From Legionellales bacterium (GTDB lineage Bacteria > Pseudomonadota > Gammaproteobacteria > Comchoanobacterales > Comchoanobacteraceae), in the NCBI GenBank assembly GCA_002722995.1, contig PBNF01000024.1, positions 1 to 63,079 of the forward strand: a DNA stretch of 63,079 nucleotides. The letters run 5' to 3'. Below are positions 29,711 through 39,242 of the stretch, one piece after another. The position numbers were made by a program, and so were the translations under genes. Numbering within the stretch: the first letter of the stretch is position 1; every line of letters begins with the position of its first letter. The notes under the pieces are model-generated. The model did not search any database and was not told where the DNA came from. It saw only the letters and a list, made by a program, of their open reading frames with translations.

Positions 29711-30489
29711 CTCTCTCCAAGTTTAAAATCGTCATCATCTGACAACCACCCTGAATTTTCCATACTTAAAAACGCCCTCAAAAGTGGCTGTACACTCAAA
29801 GAAGCCGCTTCTGGTGTGCCTTCAAAAACAATTCCAGTACGATCTAGTAACACTATATGATCCACAATCGGCAGCAGTGACTGTATCTGGTGTGAAATAA
29901 CAATTCCAGCATGCCCTTGTCGAATCTTTTCAGCATGCATCAATTTCAATAGTGATTGACAAGTCACAGGATCTTGAGCCGATAAAGGTTCATCATATAA
30001 CATAAGCACTGGATTTAAAATCATCGCACGCGCAAATGCGGCACGTTTACTCATTCCTCCCGACAATTGTCTTGGATACAATGCGCCTGCATCCGATAAC
30101 CCAACATGATCCAGAGCCTGATGGACACGCTCCTGGTACGTTGACTCGGTTAATTTCAAGTGAACTTTCAAGGGCAACCCAATATTTTCAAACACTGTTA
30201 ACTCTGATAACAATGCGGCTGATTGAAACAACATCCCCATCTGCTTACGCAACTGATAGACGACTTTCAACGACGCCTGTGTCATCGATTGCCCATTGAT
30301 CCGAACATCACCTTGATCTGGGCAAATCTGACCTGTAATGAGTTTAAATAAGGTGGTTTTTCCAACCCCTGAAGGCCCTAACAATAAGGTTAATCCCTGA
30401 GCTGGAATAGATAAGCTCAATCGATTCAAAATAGGCCGATCTTGGTATGCTAAAGTTACCTGATCAAATTCAACCAAAGGCACAAACAT
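29707..30489 (-). CDS. mlaF: Mla transporter ATP-binding protein MlaF
   Basis: ABC ATPase that powers phospholipid movement by MlaFEDB. Walker A GPSGVGKTT, the ABC signature LSGGMSKR, Walker B LMLYDEPLSAQDP and the switch His (VISHQ) are all present in 260 residues. First gene of mlaFEDC; AGGTGA nine bases upstream of ATG 30489. Divergent from kdsD. In E. coli MlaF needs the STAS protein MlaB for stability; no such gene is found here. Confidence 0.95.
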   Translation of the reverse strand: MFVPLVEFDQVTLAYQDRPILNRLSLSIPAQGLTLLLGPSGVGKTTLFKLITGQICPDQGDVRINGQSMTQASLKVVYQLRKQMGMLFQSAALLSELTVFENIGLPLKVHLKLTESTYQERVHQALDHVGLSDAGALYPRQLSGGMSKRAAFARAMILNPVLMLYDEPLSAQDPVTCQSLLKLMHAEKIRQGHAGIVISHQIQSLLPIVDHIVLLDRTGIVFEGTPEAASLSVQPLLRAFLSMENSGWLSDDDDFKLGER

Positions 30490-30604
30490 ATTTAAAATTC
30501 ACCTATCAATGGGTCTCTAATCCGAATGATCATGACACAAAAGCCTTTACAAATCCAATGACAGCTAACCCAAGCTCAAAAAACCATTCGAAACAAGCAT
30601 TTTC

Positions 30605-30633
30605 TTGAAAAAAACAAAGAAAAAATGTATAAT
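30605..30633 (+). promoter_or_regulatory. Sigma-70 promoter of kdsD
   Basis: TTGAAA (30605-30610), a 17-base spacer and a perfect TATAAT (30628-30633). Transcription should start near 30640, leaving a leader of about 20 bases before ATG 30659. This also argues against a longer kdsD frame that would begin with the TTG inside the -35 box. Confidence 0.75.
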
Positions 30634-30658
30634 GTTTTGTTTAATTAGTCATGCACAC

Positions 30659-31687
30659 ATGAGCCTTCATTCAGACACACAGTTAACTGCATCATCCGAT
30701 TTGGCAAACTCAGACCTGGCCTTATCAACTGCTCATGAAGTGATCCAGATTGAAATGCAAGCACTTCTTGCGATGAAACAGAAGCTGTGCAGTAATTTTT
30801 CACATGCATGTCACTTAATGTCTATCTGCCCAGGGCGGGTCATTGTCATTGGCATGGGCAAATCAGGCCATATTGGACAAAAAATTGCAGCAACACTCGC
30901 TAGCACTGGCACCCCCTCTTTTTTTGTACACCCTGGCGAAGCAAGCCATGGGGATATGGGAATGATCACGTCTAAAGATACCGTACTTGCTCTGTCTTAT
31001 TCAGGAGAAACACAAGAGCTCATCGCGATACTGCCCCGCCTTAGAGCCTTAGGTGTCCCTCTCATTGCCATGACAGGGCGCACTCATTCAACGTTAGCCG
31101 AGCACGCGAAAGTAACCTTAGACACTTCAGTGCCTAAAGAAGCGTGCCCACTCGGCTTAGCACCCACCTCTAGCACCACTAACTGTATTGTGCTGGGTGA
31201 TGCATTGGCTATTGCTTTATTAAAACAACGTGGCTTCACCACTGAAGATTTTGCAAAAGCACACCCTGGAGGGCATTTAGGGCGACGCTTACTGACACAG
31301 CTCAAAGATATCATGCACACCACTTCAGCAATCCCATCGGTTTTCCCAGAGAAAACACTTGCTCAAGCCTCTCTAGAGATGACACACAAACGACTTGGCA
31401 TGACGTGTGTTGTTGACTCTAAATCCAGTCAACTACTAGGTGTATTCACCGACGGAGATTTAAGACGCGCACTTGAACAAGGCATTGACCTACACTCTAC
31501 ACAGATTCAATCTGTAATGATCACAGCTCCACTAACGGCACATGCGGCGATGCTAGCAACAGAGGCCATGCGACTCATGCAAGAACATCGAATCACCACC
31601 TTAATTGTCATCCACCCTGACCAAACTATTGCAGGCATCGTACATTTACATGATTTACTTTCAATTGGAATGGATCCCAGCACATGA
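30659..31687 (+). CDS. kdsD: Arabinose-5-phosphate isomerase
   Basis: Converts ribulose-5-phosphate to arabinose-5-phosphate, the first step toward the lipopolysaccharide sugar Kdo. 342 residues: an SIS domain (GMGKSGHIGQKIAATLASTGTPS; SYSGETQEL; KEACPLGLAPTSSTT) followed by two CBS domains with FTDGDLRR. ATG 30659 is chosen from the promoter position; an in-frame TTG at 30605 would lie in the promoter. Its stop overlaps kdsC by four bases. Confidence 0.95.
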   Translation: MSLHSDTQLTASSDLANSDLALSTAHEVIQIEMQALLAMKQKLCSNFSHACHLMSICPGRVIVIGMGKSGHIGQKIAATLASTGTPSFFVHPGEASHGDMGMITSKDTVLALSYSGETQELIAILPRLRALGVPLIAMTGRTHSTLAEHAKVTLDTSVPKEACPLGLAPTSSTTNCIVLGDALAIALLKQRGFTTEDFAKAHPGGHLGRRLLTQLKDIMHTTSAIPSVFPEKTLAQASLEMTHKRLGMTCVVDSKSSQLLGVFTDGDLRRALEQGIDLHSTQIQSVMITAPLTAHAAMLATEAMRLMQEHRITTLIVIHPDQTIAGIVHLHDLLSIGMDPST

Positions 31688-32172
31688 ACAACCCACCCTG
31701 GCATCAAATTCAATGCTTAATTTTAGATGTAGACGGCATCTGCACAGATGGACGACTGGTCTATTCAAGCACCGGCGAAATGGTCAAAATCTTCCACGCT
31801 CATGATGGCCAAGGAATCCGAACACTGATCGAGCATAATATTAGAGTCTGCATCATCAGCGGCCGTAGCCATCCCAGCGTTGAAAACCGCTTCAAAACAC
31901 TAGGAGTTGAAAGGATTTATCAAGCCTGCAATCCTAAGGAACCTGCCTATTTTGAAATATTAAAAGACTATGCCCTCACACATGAACAGATTGCATACAT
32001 GGGAGACGATACCCCTGACGTTCCACTACTCAAAATAGCGCATATTGGCATCACTGTTCCCAATGCTCGCCCTGAGGCGTTACAGGCTGCAGACTGGGTC
32101 ACCGAATCACACGGAGGGCAAGGTGCCGTTCGAGAAATATGCGACCATCTTATTCAGGCACAATCTACTTGA
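31684..32172 (+). CDS. kdsC: 3-deoxy-D-manno-octulosonate 8-phosphate phosphatase
   Basis: HAD-superfamily phosphatase that removes phosphate from Kdo-8-phosphate. 162 residues without a cap domain, typical of the tetrameric KdsC type: motif I DVDGICTDG, motif II IISGRS, motif IV MGDDTPDVP. Pairs with kdsD by a four-base overlap. The lptC-lptA-lptB genes that usually follow are replaced by mlaA and trmL. Confidence 0.95.
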   Translation: MNNPPWHQIQCLILDVDGICTDGRLVYSSTGEMVKIFHAHDGQGIRTLIEHNIRVCIISGRSHPSVENRFKTLGVERIYQACNPKEPAYFEILKDYALTHEQIAYMGDDTPDVPLLKIAHIGITVPNARPEALQAADWVTESHGGQGAVREICDHLIQAQST

Positions 32173-32221
32173 AAAAAATAAATACTTCAGCATACTACTT
32201 AAAACACACGAGGATAGCGGC

Positions 32222-32935
32222 ATGTATCGAAGGAACCGAGCCTGGATCATTTTAACACTCATGGCACTGCTAACCCGCTGCATGCCTCAAGGGACAACTC
32301 AACCCAATGACCCCTTAGAACCCACCAACCGCGCCATATATCATTTCAATCAATCAGTCGATCGCGGACTGATTCGCCCCATTGCACAAACGTATCAAGC
32401 CATTCTTCCAGAGCCACTGCGTAAAGGCGTCACCCATATGCTCTCCAACCTCAGTGAATTGAGCGTCATTTTAAATGATATCATGCAATTGAGGCTACAA
32501 TATGCCCTTGAAGACACTTGGCGCTTAGCCCTCAATTCAACAATAGGCATCGGTGGTTTTTTTGATGTTGCTCGATACTATGATCTACCTCATAGGAATC
32601 AAAATTTTGCCTTAACCTTAAAAACATGGGGCGCCCCTGAAGGAAGCTTTATTGTACTGCCTTTACTTGGCCCTAGCACTACGATGAATATATTGAGTTG
32701 GCCCATTGATCATTACGGCCTTGATGCAGCCACTTGGATTGAAGAAGGCACGGTATCTATTAGAACAGTTGACATTGTAGATCAACGCACCAATCGATTA
32801 CCCCTTGATCGAATCATTGAAGATGCTTTTGACCCCTATACCTTCACACGCAATGCATATCAACAGCGTTTAACGGCTCAATTCAATGCATTAAACCCAA
32901 CCACCCCTCCTCATACATCGACCACAAATAAATGA
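32222..32935 (+). CDS. mlaA: Outer-membrane phospholipid transport protein MlaA (VacJ)
   Basis: Removes mislocalised phospholipids from the outer leaflet of the outer membrane and passes them to MlaC. 237 residues with the core DPLEPTNRAIYHFNQSVD, LNSTIGIGGFFDVA and a TWGAPEGSFIVLPLLGPST stretch. The start ATG 32222 (GAGGA upstream) gives a signal peptide, but the lipobox reads LLTRC: the residue before Cys20 is Arg instead of the usual Gly/Ala/Ser, so lipidation is doubtful. The gene sits in the kdsD-kdsC operon, away from its usual isolated locus, and overlaps trmL by four bases. Confidence 0.92.
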   Translation: MYRRNRAWIILTLMALLTRCMPQGTTQPNDPLEPTNRAIYHFNQSVDRGLIRPIAQTYQAILPEPLRKGVTHMLSNLSELSVILNDIMQLRLQYALEDTWRLALNSTIGIGGFFDVARYYDLPHRNQNFALTLKTWGAPEGSFIVLPLLGPSTTMNILSWPIDHYGLDAATWIEEGTVSIRTVDIVDQRTNRLPLDRIIEDAFDPYTFTRNAYQQRLTAQFNALNPTTPPHTSTTNK

Positions 32936-33384
32936 ATATTGTTCTAGTTGAGCCTAAAATGCCTGCTAACACAGGGAATATAATTCGTTTATGCGCAAAT
33001 ACTAATACGCAATTGCATCTTGTAGGACCACTCCCTTTCAATTTAGATGATCAAAAACTACGAAGAGCTGGCCTAGATTACAGGGAATGGGCCAATGTTA
33101 AGGTGTATGACAATTGGACTGACTTTAATCCACAACATCCATTAATTGGTTGCTCAACACGCGCAACGAAACGATATACCTCTCAAATATTTACACCTCA
33201 TGACTGGCTCGTGTTTGGATCTGAAGATGAAGGCATCAGTCATTTAATTCGGCAAGACCCTCACTGGGAAGAATGGATCAGAATCCCAATGCATCCTCAA
33301 TCAAGAAGCTTAAATCTAGCCAACAGCGTTTCTATTATTGTATTTGAGGCCCTTCGTCAACAGGGATTTCAAGGCCTTCAGTAA
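32932..33384 (+). CDS. trmL: tRNA (cytidine(34)-2'-O)-methyltransferase
   Basis: SPOUT methyltransferase that 2'-O-methylates the wobble base of leucine tRNAs. 150 residues, family length. Motifs: VEPKMPANTGNIIRLCANT at the N-terminus, LVFGSEDEGI and IPMHPQSRSLNLANSVSIIVFEALRQ at the knot. Last gene of kdsD-kdsC-mlaA-trmL; ends 14 bp from the convergent gpsA stop. Confidence 0.95.
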   Translation: MNIVLVEPKMPANTGNIIRLCANTNTQLHLVGPLPFNLDDQKLRRAGLDYREWANVKVYDNWTDFNPQHPLIGCSTRATKRYTSQIFTPHDWLVFGSEDEGISHLIRQDPHWEEWIRIPMHPQSRSLNLANSVSIIVFEALRQQGFQGLQ

Positions 33385-33398
33385 CACTCAAAACACAC

Positions 33399-34412
33399 TC
33401 ACGATGCTTCAAGTTCAGCGCGTGGAGGACGAGATAATAAAGCAGATAAAGCCTGATCTGGCTTAACCACTCCTTTTAGAATCAACTGAACTTGCTCAGT
33501 AATCGGCAAACTGACAGCATGTTTACTGGCTAAAGACATCAATAAGTCAACGGTATTTAAACTTTCAACAACCTGACCAATCCCCTCTAAGACTTCTTGC
33601 AAAGATGCGCCTCGCCCTAAGCCTAACCCTAGACGACGATTACGTGACAAATCACTGGTGCATGACAAGACAATGTCCCCAACACCCGACAAACCCATTA
33701 AAGTTTTTTGATGCGCTTTTAACATACGCCCCAAGGAACACATTTCAGCCAAGCCCCTTGTAATGAGCGCACTACGAGTATTTGCACCCAAACCTAAACC
33801 ATCACTGACGCCTGCAGCCACTGCCAAAATATTTTTTACCACACCACACAATTCAACCCCCACCACATCATAACTTGAATAACATCGTATTGATTGGTGA
33901 TGTAACACCGCTGTTAACTGCTCACAAACGGCGGCATCTTCACTCGCAATCACCAATGCTGTTGGCATTTTTGATGCGACTTCTTTCGCAAAAGAAGGTC
34001 CTCCAATAACAGCAATAGGCTGTAATGTTCCTAAAATATCACGCGCCACCTCATGCAAAAAAACAGAACGCCCAGAAAGCTGACCCAAACCTTTACTACC
34101 CCAACATACGAGTGTTTTTGGGTTCAAAGTGGGCTGAATACGCTGAAGTGTCTCTGCCAAAGCGACGCTTGGCACCATGATGACCACTACAGTCGCCATT
34201 GATAAAGAAGGCTCTATTTGATGAGTGATTGTCAAATTTTCAGGAAATGTAATACGAGGCAAGTAAGCTGCATTTTCTCTCAGCTCATTCATGGATTGAA
34301 CATGATCTGTATGGCGCGCAACTAAGGTAACTGCATGACCACAATGCGCTAAATGAATCGCCATTGCTGTGCCCCAAGAACCTGCACCAATGACAACGAT
34401 GTTTGTGTTCAT
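33399..34412 (-). CDS. gpsA: Glycerol-3-phosphate dehydrogenase [NAD(P)+]
   Basis: Reduces dihydroxyacetone phosphate to sn-glycerol-3-phosphate for phospholipid synthesis. 337 residues with the N-terminal dinucleotide fold VIGAGSWGTAMA, WGSKGLGQ, GGPSFAKEVA and GVVKNILAVAAGVSDGLGLGANT, which holds the catalytic Lys. ATG 34412 is preferred over one five codons earlier because AAGGAG lies six bases upstream. A tetranucleotide repeat immediately precedes the ribosome-binding site. Confidence 0.96.
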   Translation of the reverse strand: MNTNIVVIGAGSWGTAMAIHLAHCGHAVTLVARHTDHVQSMNELRENAAYLPRITFPENLTITHQIEPSLSMATVVVIMVPSVALAETLQRIQPTLNPKTLVCWGSKGLGQLSGRSVFLHEVARDILGTLQPIAVIGGPSFAKEVASKMPTALVIASEDAAVCEQLTAVLHHQSIRCYSSYDVVGVELCGVVKNILAVAAGVSDGLGLGANTRSALITRGLAEMCSLGRMLKAHQKTLMGLSGVGDIVLSCTSDLSRNRRLGLGLGRGASLQEVLEGIGQVVESLNTVDLLMSLASKHAVSLPITEQVQLILKGVVKPDQALSALLSRPPRAELEAS

Positions 34413-34423
34413 GAACCACTCCT

Positions 34424-34451
34424 TCAATCAATCAATCAATCATTCATTCAT
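34424..34451. repeat. Tetranucleotide repeat (TCAA)4(TCAT)3
   Basis: Seven uninterrupted four-base units directly upstream of the gpsA ribosome-binding site. Repeats of this kind can change length by slippage and alter leader length or promoter spacing. Confidence 0.85.
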
Positions 34452-34621
34452 TTCATATTAACAGTTCGATCGACACTGTCAATCTCACCGTATTTAAAGC
34501 TAATCAATTCATTCCATCCAGATTATTTTCGATGATGCATGAAGCAGATGTATCTATTTATTCCAACACCATTGAACCCGTGAGATATCTATGAAATAGT
34601 ATTTAATTTAACAGTGAATCC

Positions 34622-35251
34622 ATGACCATGCCCGTCAAACCTATCGCAATTGCACTGATTGGCAGTATTGCTTCGGGCAAATCAACGGCTTTAAAATATT
34701 TTAAAGCTCTGGGTGCAATCACATTGAATGCAGATCGTATTGCCGATGAGTGCTTAGCCACTCATCCTTCACATCGGCTATGGCTTACTGAAGCAATTGG
34801 CCCTCTCATTTTAAATTCAGATCAAACCCTGAATAAACCTTATCTTAGAGAAGCTTTACTGCATGATGCAGATTTTAAATCTGCTCTAGAACAGCGCATT
34901 CACCCTGATGTCTACCAGAGCATTCATACCCTGATTCAACAGCCCACTTCAACCTATTATGTATGCGAAATTTCAGCATTCAAGACCCTTCCTGCTCAAG
35001 GGAAATTTGATCGAATATGCATCATCAAAAGTGCTGAACCTGATCAAATCAAAAGGGCATTAACACGACAAACCTGGACTCAACCTCAACTCAATCAATT
35101 GATACAGCAACATTCTAAAGACCTTAATTCAATTGAAAAGATCGATGACACACTGCTCAACACTACAACACTCACTTCTTTACGCAAACAAGTTGAGAGA
35201 CTTCATCTCAAATATCTTGAGATGCGGCTGAACCGTTCTCCTATTGCATGA
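34622..35251 (+). CDS. coaE: Dephospho-CoA kinase
   Basis: Last step of coenzyme A synthesis, phosphorylating dephospho-CoA. 209 residues with the P-loop GSIASGKST (residues 14-22), the LNADRIADE acceptor segment and the FKSALEQRIHPDVY region. Upstream of zapD with about 50 bp between, as in enterobacteria; yacG, which usually follows, is absent. An alternative ATG lies two codons downstream. Confidence 0.94.
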   Translation: MTMPVKPIAIALIGSIASGKSTALKYFKALGAITLNADRIADECLATHPSHRLWLTEAIGPLILNSDQTLNKPYLREALLHDADFKSALEQRIHPDVYQSIHTLIQQPTSTYYVCEISAFKTLPAQGKFDRICIIKSAEPDQIKRALTRQTWTQPQLNQLIQQHSKDLNSIEKIDDTLLNTTTLTSLRKQVERLHLKYLEMRLNRSPIA

Positions 35252-35302
35252 AATCTTTCAGCATGAGATACTGATAAAAGTCAATCATTTCAATCGTCCC
35301 TC

Positions 35303-36055
35303 ATGCATGCAGTTGATACACTTATTTATGAATACCCCACCAATGACTGTATCAGAGCCTGTTTAAAGCTAGAACCATTACTCCAACAGGTTCAGCACTT
35401 CAATACCGATTGCTCTAAACAACATCGTCAAATCTTATTAATGCATACTGATATATTAAATATTTTGGATCGCCCAGATTTAAAAGCCAAGTTGATTCAA
35501 CTCATCCAACAAAAACATTTAGATTTAACACAACTGACGTCACATCAAGCTGTTCATCAAACACGTTTAATGGAATACCTCAAACAGCTTGAGCAACTCT
35601 CTGAACAACTCAGCCAAAAAGACAGCCTCTGTTGCCTTCAAGATCATCCACTCATCCGTGCTATTCGAGCACATCACAGTCATCCTGGAGGTCTTTCAAA
35701 TTTTGCTTTACCACAGTTACATCAATGGTTACATCAGCCTACACAGGATCGTCAAATAGACCTTGAACAGATGAGGCAAGAGACAGCACTTATCCATACC
35801 GTTTTGAACACCGTGCTCACGCTCATCAGAAATACACGCCCTTTCTCTCAGGCCGAAGCACAGCAAGGCTTTTTTCAAACCATTTTAGACCCCTCCATAC
35901 CCATCCATTTAATTCGAATTCAAACCACACTCAATACTTATCCAGCAATCAGTGTGGGGAAACATCGATTGTCCATTCATTTTTTATCCCCTGAAACCAC
36001 TCCAGCCCGACCTATTGAATCCAATCTTAGCTTTCAGTGGACTTATACTTACTGA
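35303..36055 (+). CDS. zapD: Cell division protein ZapD
   Basis: Cytosolic protein that bundles FtsZ filaments and stabilises the Z-ring. 250 residues, helical N-terminal half and beta C-terminal domain. Recognised by YEYPTNDCIRACLKLEPLLQQV at the N-terminus, IRAHHSHPGGLSNFALP in the middle and by its coaE neighbour. ftsZ is in the same window at 40.5 kb. Confidence 0.88.
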   Translation: MHAVDTLIYEYPTNDCIRACLKLEPLLQQVQHFNTDCSKQHRQILLMHTDILNILDRPDLKAKLIQLIQQKHLDLTQLTSHQAVHQTRLMEYLKQLEQLSEQLSQKDSLCCLQDHPLIRAIRAHHSHPGGLSNFALPQLHQWLHQPTQDRQIDLEQMRQETALIHTVLNTVLTLIRNTRPFSQAEAQQGFFQTILDPSIPIHLIRIQTTLNTYPAISVGKHRLSIHFLSPETTPARPIESNLSFQWTYTY

Positions 36056-36463
36056 TTGAATCATCGTACACGCTACAGCATTTGAGGTTGATTCCACACG
36101 AGTTCATTTTCATGCCCCTTGCTTGACCAACTTATTTAATGCACCCTATATATTCCTTTGAAAAAATAATACTCAAAATAGATCATTCAATCGATGATGA
36201 ATCAATCCTTGCAACGACACTGGAAAATGTAACGCTAGAAGCACAACCCAGCTTATTCATGAATAGGTAATCGGTCGATCAAAGTGTACATTGATCGCTA
36301 TATTAAAAGGCGGTGATAGAATAAAGCCTCATGATCAAGCATTGAGCATGAGGCAAAATAAATATGAAGCTTCATCCATTTAACGCTCGAATAAAATGAT
36401 AACACTCACACCATTTATTTTGATAAAAGGGTATAAATGAAATCAAATCCAGGTTGGAGCACC
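36056..36463. other. Gene-free stretch between zapD and secA
   Basis: About 400 bases between convergent genes. Apart from the hairpin at 36326-36354, nothing was recognised. Confidence 0.5.
36326..36354 (-). terminator. Hairpin terminator downstream of secA
   Basis: GCCTCATG and its perfect inverse CATGAGGC enclose 13 bases that contain a further TCAA/TTGA pairing. On the minus strand the stem is followed by TTTATT. It lies 110 bases past the secA stop, between convergent genes. Confidence 0.6.
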
Positions 36464-39130
36464 TTATTCTAAACGGCCATGACATCGTTTATATTTTTGA
36501 CCTGATCCACAGGGGCAAGGTTCATTCCGCCCCACTTTGTTTAAGGGCTTAGGAGCTGTCTCGGAAACATGACGATTGATAGGCAATTCCTCTGCCCAGG
36601 ACATGACTGATGCTGATTCATGAATGGCTGACGTCTCTGAATAAGCATAAGCTGAGCTTATATGAGGAGTGGATTTGTTTTCATCAGTGAGGGCTTGTTC
36701 AGATAATTCAACACGAAATAACACACTGATCACCTCACGCTTAATATTCAACAACATGGCCTTAAACAATTGAAATGATTCTCGCTTATATTCCTCTGTT
36801 GGATTTTTTTGAGCATAACTTCTCAGATGAATCCCTTCTCTTAATTGATCCATTGCAGTTAAATGTTCATACCATTGCTGATCTAATACTTCCAACATTA
36901 AGGATTTCTCAAGCGGGTGAATCACCTCAGCACCCAGTTGATCACACTGCTGACGGTAACGCGCCTGCGCTAAAGACAACACGCGAGATTGAACTGATTC
37001 AACCGTCAAATCATCATGCGCACGCCATTCATCTACATCGCATTCGAGCAAAAATGAAGCCTTCAATAACGCGACCAATCCCTCTAAATCCCAAGCATCA
37101 ATTAAAGATTCAGCAGGAATATACTCATCAACAACCGCTTGCATGACAACGGGAATCGTATTTTCAATACTACTTTGAATGCTATGAGCTTCAAGCACAG
37201 TCTGACGCTGATGATACACAAGCTGGCGCTGCTCATTGGCAACATCATCAAAACGCAATAATTGCTTACGTATATCAAAATTAAATCCCTCAACTTTACG
37301 CTGAGCCCCAGCGATTTGACGCGTTAAAATAGGCTGCTCTAATGTTTCATCTTCTTCCATCATCTTTCCCATGAAAGCAATGACTTTTTCACCTGCAAAA
37401 ATACGCATGAGTGGATCCTCTAGAGCCACATAAAACTGCGTTGAGCCCGGATCGCCCTGTCGACCCGCACGCCCTCTGAGCTGATCGTCAATACGCCTAG
37501 ATTCATGGCGCTCGGTCCCTAAAACATGCAACCCACCTAAGGCTTTGACTCGCTCATGATTTGCTCTCCACTCAATCATAGCTTCTGAATCCGATTGATC
37601 TGATGCTGGCATTGCACCACCTAAGACAATATCAGTCCCTCGCCCTGCCATATTTGTTGCGATGGTTACCGCACCTAAGCAACCTGCCTGCGCAATGATC
37701 TGAGCTTCATTTTCATGGTGCTTAGCGTTTAAGACCGCATGAGAAATGCCCTCAGATTTGAGTAATTCAGATAAGATTTCAGAGTTTTGGATTGATGCGG
37801 TCCCAACCAATACTGGCTGCGAGGTTTGATGTCGGGCTTTAATTTCGCGAATGATGGCTCGATTCTTCCCAGCAGTGTTTAGGAATAAACGATCACTTTC
37901 ATCTTTTCGAATGGTTGGTTTATGTGTGGGCACTTGAACCACTTCTAAACCATAAATGTGCTGGAACTCATAGGCTTCAGTATCAGCCGTGCCTGTCATT
38001 CCGGATAGCTTATCATATAATCTAAAGTAATTTTGTAATGTAATGGAAGCCAACGTTCGATTTTCTTGCTGAATGGTCACACCTTCTTTAACCTCTACGG
38101 CCTGATGCAGCCCATCAGACCATCGGCGCCCAGGGGTTGCACGGCCCGTATGCTCATCAATCAATACAATTTGATCGGACTGAACAATATAATCAACATC
38201 TTTCTTAAAGCAGTATTGCCCTCTTAGCACAGCATTGAGCATATGTAATAATCCGATGTTTTCAACGTCGTATAACCCTTTGTCATTGAGCAAACCTTGC
38301 TCGTCAAGCCAAGCCTCCACATGCTGATGTCCTGCCTCAGTCAATATCACTAAACGCTCTTTCTCATCGAGGGAAAAGTCCTGATCAATCTTTAAGGATA
38401 CGGCCAACTCGTTCATAACAGCATATCGAGATAAATCTTCTTGGATCTCTCCAGATATAATCAAAGGCGTTCTTGCATCATCAATTAAAATAGAATCTAC
38501 TTCATCTACAATCGCAAATGCATGCGATCGTTGAACCTGTTGAGCAGGATCATGTGCCATATGGTCTCTGAGATAATCAAATCCAAATTCATTATTGGTC
38601 CCATAAGTAACATCAGCAGCATATGCCATTTTGCGAGCCTCAAAAGTCATATTTGAAACCACAGCTCCGGTGGTGATACCTAACATCTGATAAATAGGCC
38701 GCATCCAAGCTTCATCACGCTGTGCTAAATAATCATTAACCGTCACAACATGAACGCCTTGCCCTGATAAGGCATTCAGATAAGCCGCTAAAGTTGCAAC
38801 AAGGGTTTTCCCTTCACCTGTTCCCATTTCGGTGATTTTACCTCGATGCAATACAATACCTCCAATCAATTGAGCATCGAAATGTCTTAATCCAAGCGTT
38901 CGGACACTGGCTTCTCGAACCAATGCAAAAGCCTCTGGAAGCAGGGCTTCTAATGTTTCGCCGGCACTTAATCGAGATTTAAGCGTTGCAGTAGCTGCTC
39001 CCAGCGCTTGATCAGAATACGCTTGAACAACAGATTCAGCCTCATTAATTGATGCAATCAATGGCGCAATACTCCTCAAAAATCGCTGGTTGCGACTTCC
39101 AAACACTTTGAGCAATACTTCTTGCAACAT
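36464..39130 (-). CDS. secA: Preprotein translocase ATPase SecA
   Basis: Motor that drives preproteins through SecYEG. 888 residues: Walker A in EMGTGEGKTLVATL, the DEAD-type Walker B AIVDEVDSILIDDARTPLIISG, helicase motif GTDIVLGG and DDQLRGRAGRQGDPGS, and a C-terminal zinc-binding SEC-C tail (GRNEPCPCGSGQKYKRCHG). ATG 39130 matches the family N-terminus (MLQEVLLKVFGSRNQR) and has GAGAGG upstream; an ATG six codons earlier overlaps that site. Divergent from dciA. Confidence 0.98.
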   Translation of the reverse strand: MLQEVLLKVFGSRNQRFLRSIAPLIASINEAESVVQAYSDQALGAATATLKSRLSAGETLEALLPEAFALVREASVRTLGLRHFDAQLIGGIVLHRGKITEMGTGEGKTLVATLAAYLNALSGQGVHVVTVNDYLAQRDEAWMRPIYQMLGITTGAVVSNMTFEARKMAYAADVTYGTNNEFGFDYLRDHMAHDPAQQVQRSHAFAIVDEVDSILIDDARTPLIISGEIQEDLSRYAVMNELAVSLKIDQDFSLDEKERLVILTEAGHQHVEAWLDEQGLLNDKGLYDVENIGLLHMLNAVLRGQYCFKKDVDYIVQSDQIVLIDEHTGRATPGRRWSDGLHQAVEVKEGVTIQQENRTLASITLQNYFRLYDKLSGMTGTADTEAYEFQHIYGLEVVQVPTHKPTIRKDESDRLFLNTAGKNRAIIREIKARHQTSQPVLVGTASIQNSEILSELLKSEGISHAVLNAKHHENEAQIIAQAGCLGAVTIATNMAGRGTDIVLGGAMPASDQSDSEAMIEWRANHERVKALGGLHVLGTERHESRRIDDQLRGRAGRQGDPGSTQFYVALEDPLMRIFAGEKVIAFMGKMMEEDETLEQPILTRQIAGAQRKVEGFNFDIRKQLLRFDDVANEQRQLVYHQRQTVLEAHSIQSSIENTIPVVMQAVVDEYIPAESLIDAWDLEGLVALLKASFLLECDVDEWRAHDDLTVESVQSRVLSLAQARYRQQCDQLGAEVIHPLEKSLMLEVLDQQWYEHLTAMDQLREGIHLRSYAQKNPTEEYKRESFQLFKAMLLNIKREVISVLFRVELSEQALTDENKSTPHISSAYAYSETSAIHESASVMSWAEELPINRHVSETAPKPLNKVGRNEPCPCGSGQKYKRCHGRLE

Positions 39131-39242
39131 GATAACCCTCTCATTCATTTACTGTCATTGAATATGGATTTTGATTGTAACACTTGGCATCAACCTGCTG
39201 CAATGCTATTTTTAAGTTGAGATGGATTGAATCTGAATCATT

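Noticed and set aside
30605..30658. Longer kdsD starting at TTG 30605
   Set aside because: The TTG is part of a good -35 box and the transcript would start downstream of it.
32045..32221. N-terminal extension of mlaA overlapping kdsC
   Set aside because: The extension lies in kdsC coding sequence in another frame; ATG 32222 has a ribosome-binding site and gives a signal peptide.
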